A stretch of 41,360 bases of DNA, taken from NCBI GenBank assembly GCA_017435425.1, contig JAFSFC010000045.1, positions 1 through 41,360 of the forward strand. The letters run 5' to 3'. Under the pieces are notes generated by a model, which worked only from the letters and a program-made list of their open reading frames with translations, was not told where the DNA came from and ran no database searches. Shown here piece by piece: positions 16,097-23,444 of this stretch. This DNA is from Ruminiclostridium sp. (GTDB lineage Bacteria; Bacillota; Clostridia; Oscillospirales; Oscillospiraceae). Both the position numbers and the translations under genes were made by a program. The stretch's first letter is position 1. The number at the start of each line of letters is the position of its first letter.

Positions 16097-16134
16097 ATGT
16101 ATGTCCTCCGTTTCGGGGTAAAATTCTGGGACAC

Positions 16135-16163
16135 ATTATAACATAATTCTCATGGGAGGACAA
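16135..16163 (-). promoter_or_regulatory. Promoter of the aminotransferase gene
   Basis: Minus-strand TTGTCC, 17 bases, TATAAT with TGT before the -10 (extended -10). Confidence 0.75.
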
Positions 16164-16189
16164 TATAAAGACGTGCCGCCCCAAGGCGG

Positions 16190-16235
16190 ACAAAGAGAAG
16201 CACCGGCGGAGAGACCCGCCGGTGTTTCTCTTTGT
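16190..16235. terminator. Strong terminator after the ABC permease gene
   Basis: A 20-bp stem with one G-T pair and a 6-base loop, flanked by TTCTCTTTGT on either strand because the outer arms are AGAAA/TTTCT-rich. It ends 13 bases beyond the permease stop and blocks readthrough into the aminotransferase promoter. Confidence 0.85.
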
Positions 16236-16248
16236 GGTTGGATATTTT

Positions 16249-17043
16249 TTATTCCAAATTCAGCCGGTGCTTCAGGGTGTAGTGGGTGATGACATAGAGG
16301 ACAGCTGCCCAGAGGAGACCGGAAACGATGCTGACGCCCAGGTCCAGAATATGGATATTGGTGGGAGGAAAGAGGAAAAACGCAAGGTCCGCCAGGAAAG
16401 GAGTAATGCCTCCGGTCAGGTGATAGAGAACTTGAATGACCAGGAAAAAGACCACAGATAGAAGTGTTTTGTGCTTGTGGAAACTGTGACCCAGGGCCAG
16501 AGCAGCATAAATCTCCAGGCAGAGCTCTCCGGCACCTACGAAAATAGCCGTGAAGAGAAAGGCAAGGAATACACCTGGGGAGAAGTTGAGGTCAGAGGAA
16601 GAGGAAAAGTGGGAGACAAGAAACTCCTGAATCTGGGGAAAAGCCGTCCACAAGGTGCCGTTATAGCCTAGGATAACTGTGGATTCAAATAGGATGAACA
16701 GTGTCGCCAGAATCCAGAATACAGCAACCAGGAGCTTAGTCCAGATATGCTGGTGGGAAGACACAGGGAGGGAGAACATCAAATGACCTTCGTCCCCTAG
16801 TAAATTAGAGCGGAACCGCTGGATCATTAAGACCACAGTAGCGGCCAGAACGGCTCCCATGGCGACGGCAGTGGCAATCAAGAGAAGCAGTTTGAGCAAA
16901 GAGGGGGATCTGCCGGGCGCTTTGCCTACCAGCTCCCAGAGGGTGATTTGCGTCACCAAGGCCAGTGCCACGGAGAGGATGCACAGAGGCACCATCACCC
17001 GAGCGGTGGCCTTGAATTCATATTTCATCAGTTTGGTCAGCAT
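16249..17043 (-). CDS. ABC transporter membrane subunit (ABC-2 type)
   Basis: Polytopic protein of 264 residues with about six hydrophobic segments (near 18-36, 50-74, 103-125, 155-178, 188-207 and 230-250). It begins with a short basic cytoplasmic helix, LTKLMKYEFKATAR, typical of ABC-2 permeases. RFRSNLLGDEGHLMFSLPVS after the second segment also occurs in permeases of GntR-linked exporters. It overlaps the ATPase gene by 7 bases and so forms its partner. The coding sequence is noticeably richer in A+T than the ATPase. The substrate is unknown; relatives act in antibiotic or envelope-stress resistance. Confidence 0.85.
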   Translation of the reverse strand: MLTKLMKYEFKATARVMVPLCILSVALALVTQITLWELVGKAPGRSPSLLKLLLLIATAVAMGAVLAATVVLMIQRFRSNLLGDEGHLMFSLPVSSHQHIWTKLLVAVFWILATLFILFESTVILGYNGTLWTAFPQIQEFLVSHFSSSSDLNFSPGVFLAFLFTAIFVGAGELCLEIYAALALGHSFHKHKTLLSVVFFLVIQVLYHLTGGITPFLADLAFFLFPPTNIHILDLGVSIVSGLLWAAVLYVITHYTLKHRLNLE

Positions 17044-17735
17044 TGGAACACCTCCCGGAACAGGGCGTCCACGCTCTTGCCGGTCTCAGCCCGCAGGTCA
17101 TCCACGGAGGTGTGGAGGGCGGCCTTGCCCCGGTCCAGGAAGATGACCTCGTCCAGGACCTTCTCCACGTCGGCAATGAGGTGGGTGGCGATGACAACAG
17201 TGGCTTCGGGGTCGTAGTTTTTCAAAATGGTCTCCAGGATGAAGTCCCGGGCGGCGGGGTCCACCCCGCCCATGGGCTCGTCCAGGAGATAGAGCCTGGC
17301 CTGGCGGCTCATGGTGAGGACCAGCTGGACCTTTTCCCGGGAACCCTTGGACAGGTCCTTCAGCTTTCGGTGGGAGGGGAGTTCCAGCTTGTCCAGCATC
17401 TCCCGGCACCGGGCCCGGTCAAAGTCCGGGAAGAAGTCGGCAAAAAAGTCCTGGAGCTGGTCGATGGTCATCCACTGGGGCAGGCTGGGCCGGTCAGGGA
17501 GGTAGGAGACCAGGCTGTGGGTCTCCTGGCCGGGAACTATGCCGTCAATGAGGACCTCGCCGGCGGTGGGGGTCAGCAGGCCGTTGGCCAGCTTCATGAG
17601 GGTGGACTTGCCGGAGCCGTTGGGGCCCAGCAGACCCACGATGCGGCCGGGCTGGATGGTCAGGTCCAGGCCGTCCAGGGCGTGTACTTTGTCATAGGAT
17701 TTGACCAATCCCTTGCAGGTCAGCAGGGTGCTCAT
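17037..17735 (-). CDS. ABC transporter ATP-binding subunit
   Basis: ATPase of 232 residues. Walker A GPNGSGKST is at 37-45, the Q loop lies before DRPSLPQW, the signature LSKGSREK is at 128-135, Walker B LYLLDEP is at 148-154, and the switch His is in IATHLIADVE. The ATG at 17735 is chosen because the GntR stop overlaps it in ATGA and AAGGAG lies upstream; the frame extends further but is Pro/His-rich noise. It pairs with the downstream permease, forming a regulator-ATPase-permease operon like B. subtilis ytrAB. Confidence 0.93.
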   Translation of the reverse strand: MSTLLTCKGLVKSYDKVHALDGLDLTIQPGRIVGLLGPNGSGKSTLMKLANGLLTPTAGEVLIDGIVPGQETHSLVSYLPDRPSLPQWMTIDQLQDFFADFFPDFDRARCREMLDKLELPSHRKLKDLSKGSREKVQLVLTMSRQARLYLLDEPMGGVDPAARDFILETILKNYDPEATVVIATHLIADVEKVLDEVIFLDRGKAALHTSVDDLRAETGKSVDALFREVFQC

Positions 17736-18100
17736 AGGCTGTTCTCTCCTTCCTTTTGGATCAGGGCTGCGATCTCGTCCGGCCCGAAGCCCAGCTGGCC
17801 CATGGCTGCCAGGAAATCCCGGACCTGGGTGCGGGCCAGGTCCTCCCGCAGCTTGCGGATGACGGCCTCGTCCTCGGTGACGAAGCGGCCGGCGGTGCGC
17901 TGGCTGTGGACCAGACCCTGGCGCTCCATCTCGGTCATGGCCCGCTGCATGGTGTTGGGGTTGACCCCTGCTTCGGCCGCCCAATCCCGGACGGAGGGGA
18001 GGCGGTCTCCCGGCTGCAGCTGGCCGGTGACGATGCGCTGCTGGATCTGGGCAATGAGCTGGGTGTAAATGGGCAGGTCGCTGCGGAATTCCCAGGGCAT
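17732..18100 (-). CDS. GntR-family (YtrA subfamily) transcription regulator
   Basis: Repressor-type protein of 122 residues. The winged helix-turn-helix covers about residues 8-75 (LPIYTQLIAQIQQRIVTG, then GDRLPSVRDWAAEAGVNPNT). Only a short C-terminal helical tail follows, which is the YtrA pattern and lacks a ligand domain. It overlaps the ATPase start by 4 bases. A near-perfect dyad at 18121-18142 covers the -10 of its own promoter, so self-repression is likely. The inducing signal is not visible; ytr operons respond to cell-wall antibiotics in Bacillus. Confidence 0.92.
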   Translation of the reverse strand: MPWEFRSDLPIYTQLIAQIQQRIVTGQLQPGDRLPSVRDWAAEAGVNPNTMQRAMTEMERQGLVHSQRTAGRFVTEDEAVIRKLREDLARTQVRDFLAAMGQLGFGPDEIAALIQKEGENSL

Positions 18101-18120
18101 GGGACCCCTCCTTTCTCATA

Positions 18121-18142
18121 TTGTACTATCTGATTAATACAA
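18121..18142. promoter_or_regulatory. Likely YtrA-type operator
   Basis: Inverted repeat TTGTAYTA-N6-TARTACAA with 7 of 8 base pairs matching. It overlaps the -10 of the operon promoter. Confidence 0.65.
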
Positions 18143-18167
18143 TAATACATAGAAGGGCGGTTGTCAA
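18139..18167 (-). promoter_or_regulatory. Promoter of the GntR-ABC operon
   Basis: Minus-strand TTGACA, 17 bases, TATTGT. Start of the message falls inside the dyad at 18121-18142. Confidence 0.75.
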
Positions 18168-18284
18168 TAGGATTTATAAAAGTTTTGAAAGTTTTGTGAA
18201 AATACTGGGTACCAAGGGGGCGGTATGGGAAGGCCCCGATTTCTGTGCAAATGTAAAAAGTCCTTGCATATCAAGGGATTTTTC

Positions 18285-18313
18285 TTGCCTTTTCCCTGCA
18301 GGGCGTGTACAAT
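18285..18313 (+). promoter_or_regulatory. Promoter of punA and the downstream run
   Basis: TTGCCT, 17 bases, TACAAT, about 60 bases before the punA ATG. The rest of the 275-base gap (18101-18375) shows no gene. Confidence 0.65.
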
Positions 18314-18375
18314 AATTAATTGCGATTCAAAAAACAAACCCGGTTTTCCGGGAGAACCATACGGAGGTAACTTTT

Positions 18376-19200
18376 ATGCAATTTACCTTTGCACACTATC
18401 AGGAGAGCGCAGACTTCCTGCGCGCCAAGCTGGGCTCCTTCCAGCCCAAGGTGGCCATGGTCCTGGGCTCCGGCCTGGGCTACCTGGGCGACGTGGTGGA
18501 AAACCCCATCGTGGTCCCCTACGGTGAGATCCCCCACTTCAAGGCATCCACCGCCCCCGGCCACAAGGGTCAGCTGGTCTTCGGCACCCTGGCAGGCAAG
18601 CCCGTTGCCGTCATGCAGGGCCGTATGCACCATTACGAGGGCTACTCCTATGAGGAGGTCAGCTACGCCGTCCGTGTCCTGCGGCTGCTGGGCTGTGACA
18701 CCCTCTTCGTCACCAACGCCGCCGGCGGCGTCAACTGGAAGTTCAAGGCCGGCGACCTGATGCTCATCACCGACCAGATCAAGATCTTCCTGGAGTCCCC
18801 CCTTCGGGGCGAGAACCTGCCCGAGTTCGGCGTCCGGTTCCCTGACTCCAGCTACCTGTACACCCCCGCCCTCCAGGAGCTGGCCCGGAAGCAGGCCCGG
18901 AAGCTGGACATGGACCTGAAGGAAGGCGTGTATATGTACTTCCCCGGCCCCCAGTACGAGACCCCCGCCGAGATCCGCATGGCCCGCCTCCTGGGTGCCG
19001 ACGCCGTGGGCATGTCCACCGTTCCCGAGGTCATCACCGCCGCCCACTGCGGCATGGATGTCCTGGGCTTTACCCTGGTGTCCAACATGGGCGCCGGCGT
19101 CCTGCCCCAGCCCCTCAGCGAGGAGGAGGTCCTGGAGGCCGCCGCTGCCGCCCGGGACAAGTTCTCCAAGCTCCTTCTCTCCTGCCTGGAAGCCCTTTGA
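18376..19200 (+). CDS. punA: Purine nucleoside phosphorylase (trimeric class)
   Basis: Cytoplasmic enzyme of 274 residues that splits inosine or guanosine with phosphate into base and ribose-1-phosphate. Phosphate-site residues are in LGSGLGYLGD (30-39) and QGRMHHYEGYS (81-91). The base-binding Glu is in GPQYETPAEIR and the Asn in VSNMGAG. Length and motifs fit the class II trimeric PNP family. GGAGG precedes the ATG at 18376. It leads a run with the MtaD-type deaminase (11-base gap), joining purine and methylthioadenosine salvage. Confidence 0.95.
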   Translation: MQFTFAHYQESADFLRAKLGSFQPKVAMVLGSGLGYLGDVVENPIVVPYGEIPHFKASTAPGHKGQLVFGTLAGKPVAVMQGRMHHYEGYSYEEVSYAVRVLRLLGCDTLFVTNAAGGVNWKFKAGDLMLITDQIKIFLESPLRGENLPEFGVRFPDSSYLYTPALQELARKQARKLDMDLKEGVYMYFPGPQYETPAEIRMARLLGADAVGMSTVPEVITAAHCGMDVLGFTLVSNMGAGVLPQPLSEEEVLEAAAAARDKFSKLLLSCLEAL

Positions 19201-19211
19201 GGTAACGAAAC

Positions 19212-20519
19212 ATGAACAAGACTTTACTCTATAACTGCCGCGCCCTTCTCATGGACGAGGCCGGCACCCTTCTGGAAAACGCCTTCGTGGCCGTGGACGG
19301 GGAGACCATCTCCTCTGTGGGCACCCAGCGCCCCCAGGGGGAGTTTGACCAGGAGATCGACTGCAAAGGCAACGTCCTCATGCCCGGCCTGGTGAACGCC
19401 CACACCCACGTTCCCATGACCTTCCTGCGGGGCTACGGCGGGGGCTGTGACCTCCAGACCTGGCTGAACCAGTGGATCTTCCCCGCCGAGGCCAAGTTGG
19501 ACGACCGGGCCGTGGCCGCCTGCGCCGGTCTGGGCCTGGCCGAGATGATCGCCTCCGGCGTCACCTGCATCGCCGACATGTATATGTTCACCGGCACCAT
19601 CGCCCAGCAGGTCATGGAGGCCGGCATCAGCGCCAACCTGTCCTGCGGCGGCGTGTACTTCGGCGATCCCGCCGACTTCAGCCCCGCCACCTGCAATGAC
19701 TGCTACAACCAGGAGAAGCTCACCGACCTGTGGCACGGGGCGGGCAACGGCCAGATCCTGGTGGATGCCTCCATCCACGGGGAGTACACCTCCAACGAGC
19801 CTCTGTGGCGCTGGATGGCCGACTACGCCCAGAAAAAGGGCCTGGGCATGCACGTCCATGTGTCCGAGACCAGCTTCGAGCACGAGGCCTGCAAGGGCCG
19901 CAACGGGGGCCTGACCCCCATCCAGACCCTGGACCGGTTCGGCGTGTGGGAGAACCGTGCCATTGCCGCCCACTGCGTCTGGACCACCGAGGAGGACTGG
20001 GCCATCATGGCCAAGAAGGGGATCTCCTGCATCCACAACCCCGTGTCCAACCTGAAGCTGGGCTCCGGTGTGGCAAGGGTCCCCGCCATGTCCAAGGCCG
20101 GGGTCAACGTGGCCATCGGCACCGACGGCGTGTCCTCCAACAACAGCCACGATATGTTTGAAGAGATGAAGTTCGCCGCCACCATCCACACCGGCGTGAA
20201 TCACGACCCTCTGGCCCTGCTGCCCATGGATGTGCTGCGGATGGCTACCGTGAACGGCGCCAAGGCCCTGGGCCGCAAGGCGGGCGTCATCGCCCCCGGC
20301 TACATGGCAGACCTCATCCTGGTGGATTTCGACCATCTGGGCCTCTTCCCCTGCCACAGCGTCCAGGATAACCTGGTCTACGCTGCCAACGGCCGGGACG
20401 TGGTCATGAATATGGCCCGGGGCAAGGTCATATATCAGAACGGGACCTTCCTGACCCTGGACCTGGAAAAGATCAAGGCCGAAGTGAAGGGCTACGCCAT
20501 GAAGAAAGTCTTTGGATAA
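19212..20519 (+). CDS. mtaD: Amidohydrolase, MtaD-type (methylthioadenosine / S-adenosylhomocysteine deaminase)
   Basis: Zinc enzyme of 435 residues from the cytosine-deaminase-like amidohydrolase group. Metal ligands are the HTH pair (His64, His66), His in HVHVSET, His in AAHCVW and Asp in GTDGVSSNN. A Glu in HVSET is the catalytic base. The family converts methylthioadenosine, S-adenosylhomocysteine or related adenosines to inosine forms, recycling products of SAM use. The pairing with punA, which would phosphorolyse the inosine products, supports this. The exact substrate remains open. It starts 11 bases after punA. Confidence 0.88.
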   Translation: MNKTLLYNCRALLMDEAGTLLENAFVAVDGETISSVGTQRPQGEFDQEIDCKGNVLMPGLVNAHTHVPMTFLRGYGGGCDLQTWLNQWIFPAEAKLDDRAVAACAGLGLAEMIASGVTCIADMYMFTGTIAQQVMEAGISANLSCGGVYFGDPADFSPATCNDCYNQEKLTDLWHGAGNGQILVDASIHGEYTSNEPLWRWMADYAQKKGLGMHVHVSETSFEHEACKGRNGGLTPIQTLDRFGVWENRAIAAHCVWTTEEDWAIMAKKGISCIHNPVSNLKLGSGVARVPAMSKAGVNVAIGTDGVSSNNSHDMFEEMKFAATIHTGVNHDPLALLPMDVLRMATVNGAKALGRKAGVIAPGYMADLILVDFDHLGLFPCHSVQDNLVYAANGRDVVMNMARGKVIYQNGTFLTLDLEKIKAEVKGYAMKKVFG

Positions 20520-20540
20520 CCTGTCTGGAGGAACGAACCT

Positions 20541-22133
20541 TTGAAACAATCATCGCAGAAAAGCACCTTCTTCGGCGGGGCTGCCACCCTGGCCGCAGGC
20601 ATCATCATCGTCAAGCTCATTGGTGCCTTCTATAAGATCCCCCTGGGCCGCATCCTGGGGGACGTGGGCTTCGGCCACTTCAACAACGCCTATGCGGTCT
20701 TTAACCTGCTGCTGATGGTCTCCACGGCCGGCCTGCCTGTGGCCATGTCCAAGACCATCTCCGAGGCCAACGCCATGGGCAGGCACAACCAGGTGAACCG
20801 GGTCTTCAAGGTCTGCCTGGTGACCTTCCTGGTCCTGGGCGCTGTGACCACTGCCATCATGCTCTTCTTTGCCCAGCCTCTGGCCAACCTCCAGGGCGAC
20901 AGCATGGCCGCCCCTGCCATCCGGGCCATGGCCTTCACCGCCCTCTTCCTGTGTACTGTCTCGGCCTACCGAGGCTACGCCCAGGGTCATTCCGACATGG
21001 TCCCCACGGCGGTCTCTCAGGTCATCGAGGCGGTGGCAAAGCTCATCGTGGGCCTGATCCTGGGCTGGTACCTGCTGTACCTGGGCTTCGGCAGTGAGAT
21101 CGCCGCCGCAGGCGCCATCTTCGGCGTCACCGCCGGCAGTTTCATCTCCCTCATCTACCTGATGATCCGTCACCACCGGCGGAACAAGCCCGCCCAGCGG
21201 CTCAGCGACGACCGGCCCCAGTCCCCCAGCAGCATCCTCAAGTCCCTGCTGGTCATCGCCGTGCCCATCACCCTCAGCTCCTCTGTGGTGCCCATCACCA
21301 CGTACATCGACACTATCCAGGTCCAGAACCTCCTCCAGAGCGCTTTGGGCTACAGCGAGGAGATGGCGGTCAGCCTCTACGGCTCCTACCAGAAGGCCGT
21401 GGCCATCTACAACCTGCCCTCCTCCTTCATGGTGGCTCTCACCGCCAGCATCATCCCTGCAGTCTCTGCCGCCCTGGCTCTGAAGGATAAGACCGGCGCC
21501 GGCAAGATCACCGAGTCCGCCCTCCGGGTGGGCTCCCTGCTGGCCATCCCCGCCGGTGTGGGTCTGGCTGTCCTCAGCGGGCCCATCGTCCAGCTCCTCT
21601 TCCCGGAGACCAACCAGGAAGTGGGCAGCGCCTGCATGCTCATCCTGGGCGTGGCCTCCATCTTCGTGTGCATCAACCTGCTGTGCAACGCCATTCTCCA
21701 GGCCAACGACCGGGCGGCCCTCCCCATCTGGTTCATTGCGGCCGGCAGCATCATGAAGCTTATCGTGAACTTCTTCCTGGTCCAGACCCCTGCCTTCGGC
21801 ATCAAGGGCGCGCCTGTGGGCACCCTGGTGTGCTTCGGTCTGGTGGCCATCATGGAACTCATCGCCATCAAGAAGGTCACCCCCTATCCTCCCAAGTACC
21901 GCCGGGTCTTTACCAAGCCCCTCATTGCCTCCCTGGTGATGGGCGCCGGCACCTGGGCCAGCTATGGTCTCCTGGTCCCCATCCTGGGCAACACCCTGGC
22001 CGTGGCGGGCTCCATCTGCATTGCCGTGGTGATCTACGCCGTTCTGGTCATTGTCCTCAAGGCCGTGTCCAGGGATGACCTTTCCCTGATGCCCAAGGGG
22101 GATAAGATCGCAAAGTTACTGCGGATCAAGTGA
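20541..22133 (+). CDS. SpoVB/MOP-family lipid-linked oligosaccharide flippase
   Basis: Membrane protein of 530 residues with about fourteen hydrophobic segments in the MOP/MATE-like fold. It opens with FFGGAATLAAGIIIVKLIGA and GFGHFNNAYAVFNLLLMVS, typical of SpoVB and related MurJ-type flippases that move lipid-linked sugars across the membrane. In Bacillus the order spoVB-mazG is the same, which supports the SpoVB assignment; several paralogues exist in clostridia, so no gene symbol is given. The start is TTG at 20541 with GGAGG 9 bases before. It lies 21 bases after mtaD. Confidence 0.87.
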   Translation: MKQSSQKSTFFGGAATLAAGIIIVKLIGAFYKIPLGRILGDVGFGHFNNAYAVFNLLLMVSTAGLPVAMSKTISEANAMGRHNQVNRVFKVCLVTFLVLGAVTTAIMLFFAQPLANLQGDSMAAPAIRAMAFTALFLCTVSAYRGYAQGHSDMVPTAVSQVIEAVAKLIVGLILGWYLLYLGFGSEIAAAGAIFGVTAGSFISLIYLMIRHHRRNKPAQRLSDDRPQSPSSILKSLLVIAVPITLSSSVVPITTYIDTIQVQNLLQSALGYSEEMAVSLYGSYQKAVAIYNLPSSFMVALTASIIPAVSAALALKDKTGAGKITESALRVGSLLAIPAGVGLAVLSGPIVQLLFPETNQEVGSACMLILGVASIFVCINLLCNAILQANDRAALPIWFIAAGSIMKLIVNFFLVQTPAFGIKGAPVGTLVCFGLVAIMELIAIKKVTPYPPKYRRVFTKPLIASLVMGAGTWASYGLLVPILGNTLAVAGSICIAVVIYAVLVIVLKAVSRDDLSLMPKGDKIAKLLRIK

Positions 22134-22174
22134 GAAAAAGCTGTCTATCAAAAAATAAAGAAACAAAAGCCCGG

Positions 22175-22192
22175 AAGCCCTTTCGAGGGCTT
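22175..22192 (+). other. Short hairpin with TTCG loop in the mazG leader
   Basis: A 7-bp stem AAGCCCT with TTCG loop lies 17 bases before the mazG ATG. No T tract follows on the plus strand, so it is more likely a message-stabilising or translation-affecting hairpin than a terminator. Confidence 0.5.
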
Positions 22193-22209
22193 GTGGGAAA
22201 GGGGAACCT

Positions 22210-23007
22210 ATGATAAATTTCCAATACAAAGAGAAGTATGACGTGGAGGACCTGCGGGAGATCACCCGGATTCTCCGCCATCCCGGCGGCTGTCCCTGGG
22301 ACATGGAACAGACCCACGAGAGCATCCGGCGGAACCTCATCGAGGAGGCTTACGAGGTGGCCGAGGCCATCGACCAGGGAAGTCTGCCCAACCTGAAGGA
22401 AGAACTGGGAGACGTTCTCCTCCAGGTGGTCTTCCACGCCTCCATTGAGGAGGACATCGGCGGGTTCGACCTGAACGATGTGGCCGACGGCATCTGCAAG
22501 AAGCTCATCTACCGCCATCCCCATGTGTTCTCCGACTGGCAGACCGATACCGTGGGCGAGGTCCTGGTGAACTGGGAGGAGCTCAAGCGGAAGGAAAAGG
22601 GCCAGCAGACCGCCACCGACACCCTCAACAGCGTGGCAAAAAACCTCCCCGGCCTGTGGAGGGCCGAGAAGATCCAGTCCAAGGCCGAGAAGGCGGGCTT
22701 TGAGTGGCCCAACGTCCAGGCCGCCATGGACAAGCTGGAGGAAGAGCTGGGTGAGCTCAAGACCGCTGTGGCGGAAAACACCAACGTGGAAGAGGAGCTG
22801 GGTGACCTACTGTTTGCAGCAGTGAAGATCGCCCGGTTCTTCCAGATAGATGCCGAGACCGCTCTGGCCGGGACCTGCGAGAAGTTTATTCGTCGGTTCT
22901 CCGGAGTGGAAGCGGCCGTCAATGCCCAGGGCAAGCAGATGTCGGACCTGGATGTGTCCGAGCTGATGACCTACTGGAACCGGGAGAAGCACCCGGAAAA
23001 GGAATAA
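22210..23007 (+). CDS. mazG: Nucleoside triphosphate pyrophosphohydrolase MazG
   Basis: House-cleaning enzyme of 265 residues that converts NTPs to NMPs and pyrophosphate. Two MazG repeats are present. The first has GCPWDMEQTHESIRRNLIEE with metal residues EEAYE and EELGD; the second has EELGELKTAV and EEELGDLLFA. Full family length. GGAAAGGGGA precedes the ATG at 22210. It follows the flippase and precedes hup, an order seen in many Firmicutes. Confidence 0.95.
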   Translation: MINFQYKEKYDVEDLREITRILRHPGGCPWDMEQTHESIRRNLIEEAYEVAEAIDQGSLPNLKEELGDVLLQVVFHASIEEDIGGFDLNDVADGICKKLIYRHPHVFSDWQTDTVGEVLVNWEELKRKEKGQQTATDTLNSVAKNLPGLWRAEKIQSKAEKAGFEWPNVQAAMDKLEEELGELKTAVAENTNVEEELGDLLFAAVKIARFFQIDAETALAGTCEKFIRRFSGVEAAVNAQGKQMSDLDVSELMTYWNREKHPEKE

Positions 23008-23038
23008 AAAGAGAAGAGCAGAAAGGGAAGAATCAACC

Positions 23039-23314
23039 ATGAACAAGACTGAACTGATCCAGCGTGTGGCCGAAGAGACCGGCTTCTCCCGCAAGAACGT
23101 GGAAACCGGCCTGAACGCCGCCATCGCCCTCATCACCAAGGCGCTGGCAGAGGAAGAGAAGGTCCAGATCGTGGGCTTTGGTGCCTTCGAGACCAAGACC
23201 CGTGCCGAGCGTATGGGCCGCAACCCCAAGACCGGCCAGGACATTCCCATCCCCGCCACCAAGGTCCCCGCATTCAAGGCCGGCAAGGCTCTGAAGGACG
23301 CAGTCGATCAGTAA
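23039..23314 (+). CDS. hup: DNA-binding protein HU
   Basis: Nucleoid protein of 91 residues that binds and bends DNA without strict sequence preference. It begins MNKTELIQRVAEETGFSRK and has the family signature GFGAFETKTRAERMGRNPKT with the arm Pro-x-Thr region IPIPATKVPAFKAG. Length is exactly normal. AAAGGGAAG precedes the ATG. It closes the rightward run and is followed by two terminators. In many clostridia the next gene is rqcP; here that gene is about 1.5 kb away and inverted. Confidence 0.97.
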   Translation: MNKTELIQRVAEETGFSRKNVETGLNAAIALITKALAEEEKVQIVGFGAFETKTRAERMGRNPKTGQDIPIPATKVPAFKAGKALKDAVDQ

Positions 23315-23328
23315 TTTTGGAATGGACT

Positions 23329-23374
23329 ACCCCCGTATTCTTTCTTTTGATAAGAAGGAATACGGGGGTGTTTT
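23329..23374 (+). terminator. Terminator after hup
   Basis: A 12-bp outer stem ACCCCCGTATTC extended by TTCTT/AAGAA, then TGTTTT. Its right half is part of the 48-bp coding-like repeat at 23340-23387. Confidence 0.85.
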
Positions 23375-23387
23375 GCTACCTGTTTGG
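23340..23387 (+). repeat. 48-bp repeat encoding LSFxKKEYGGVxLPxW, copy A
   Basis: Matches 32790-32837 at 39 of 48 bases. In one frame the two copies read LSFDKKEYGGVLLPVW and LSFGKKEYGGVMLPAW. Four of nine changes are silent third-base changes. The open frame here starts at ATG 23322 without a ribosome binding site and runs into the antisense of the next gene, so a complete gene is not claimed. Confidence 0.65.
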
Positions 23388-23402
23388 AATTATGCGAAGG
23401 AA

Positions 23403-23431
23403 AAAGACCGTCCGAATATCGGACGGTCTTT
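23403..23431. terminator. Bidirectional terminator between hup and the S-layer-homology gene
   Basis: A 13-bp perfect stem AAAGACCGTCCGA with a 3-base loop has A and T tracts on both sides. It lies 13 bases from the stop of the minus-strand gene that ends at 23445. Confidence 0.85.
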
Positions 23432-23444
23432 TCTGCATCATAGG

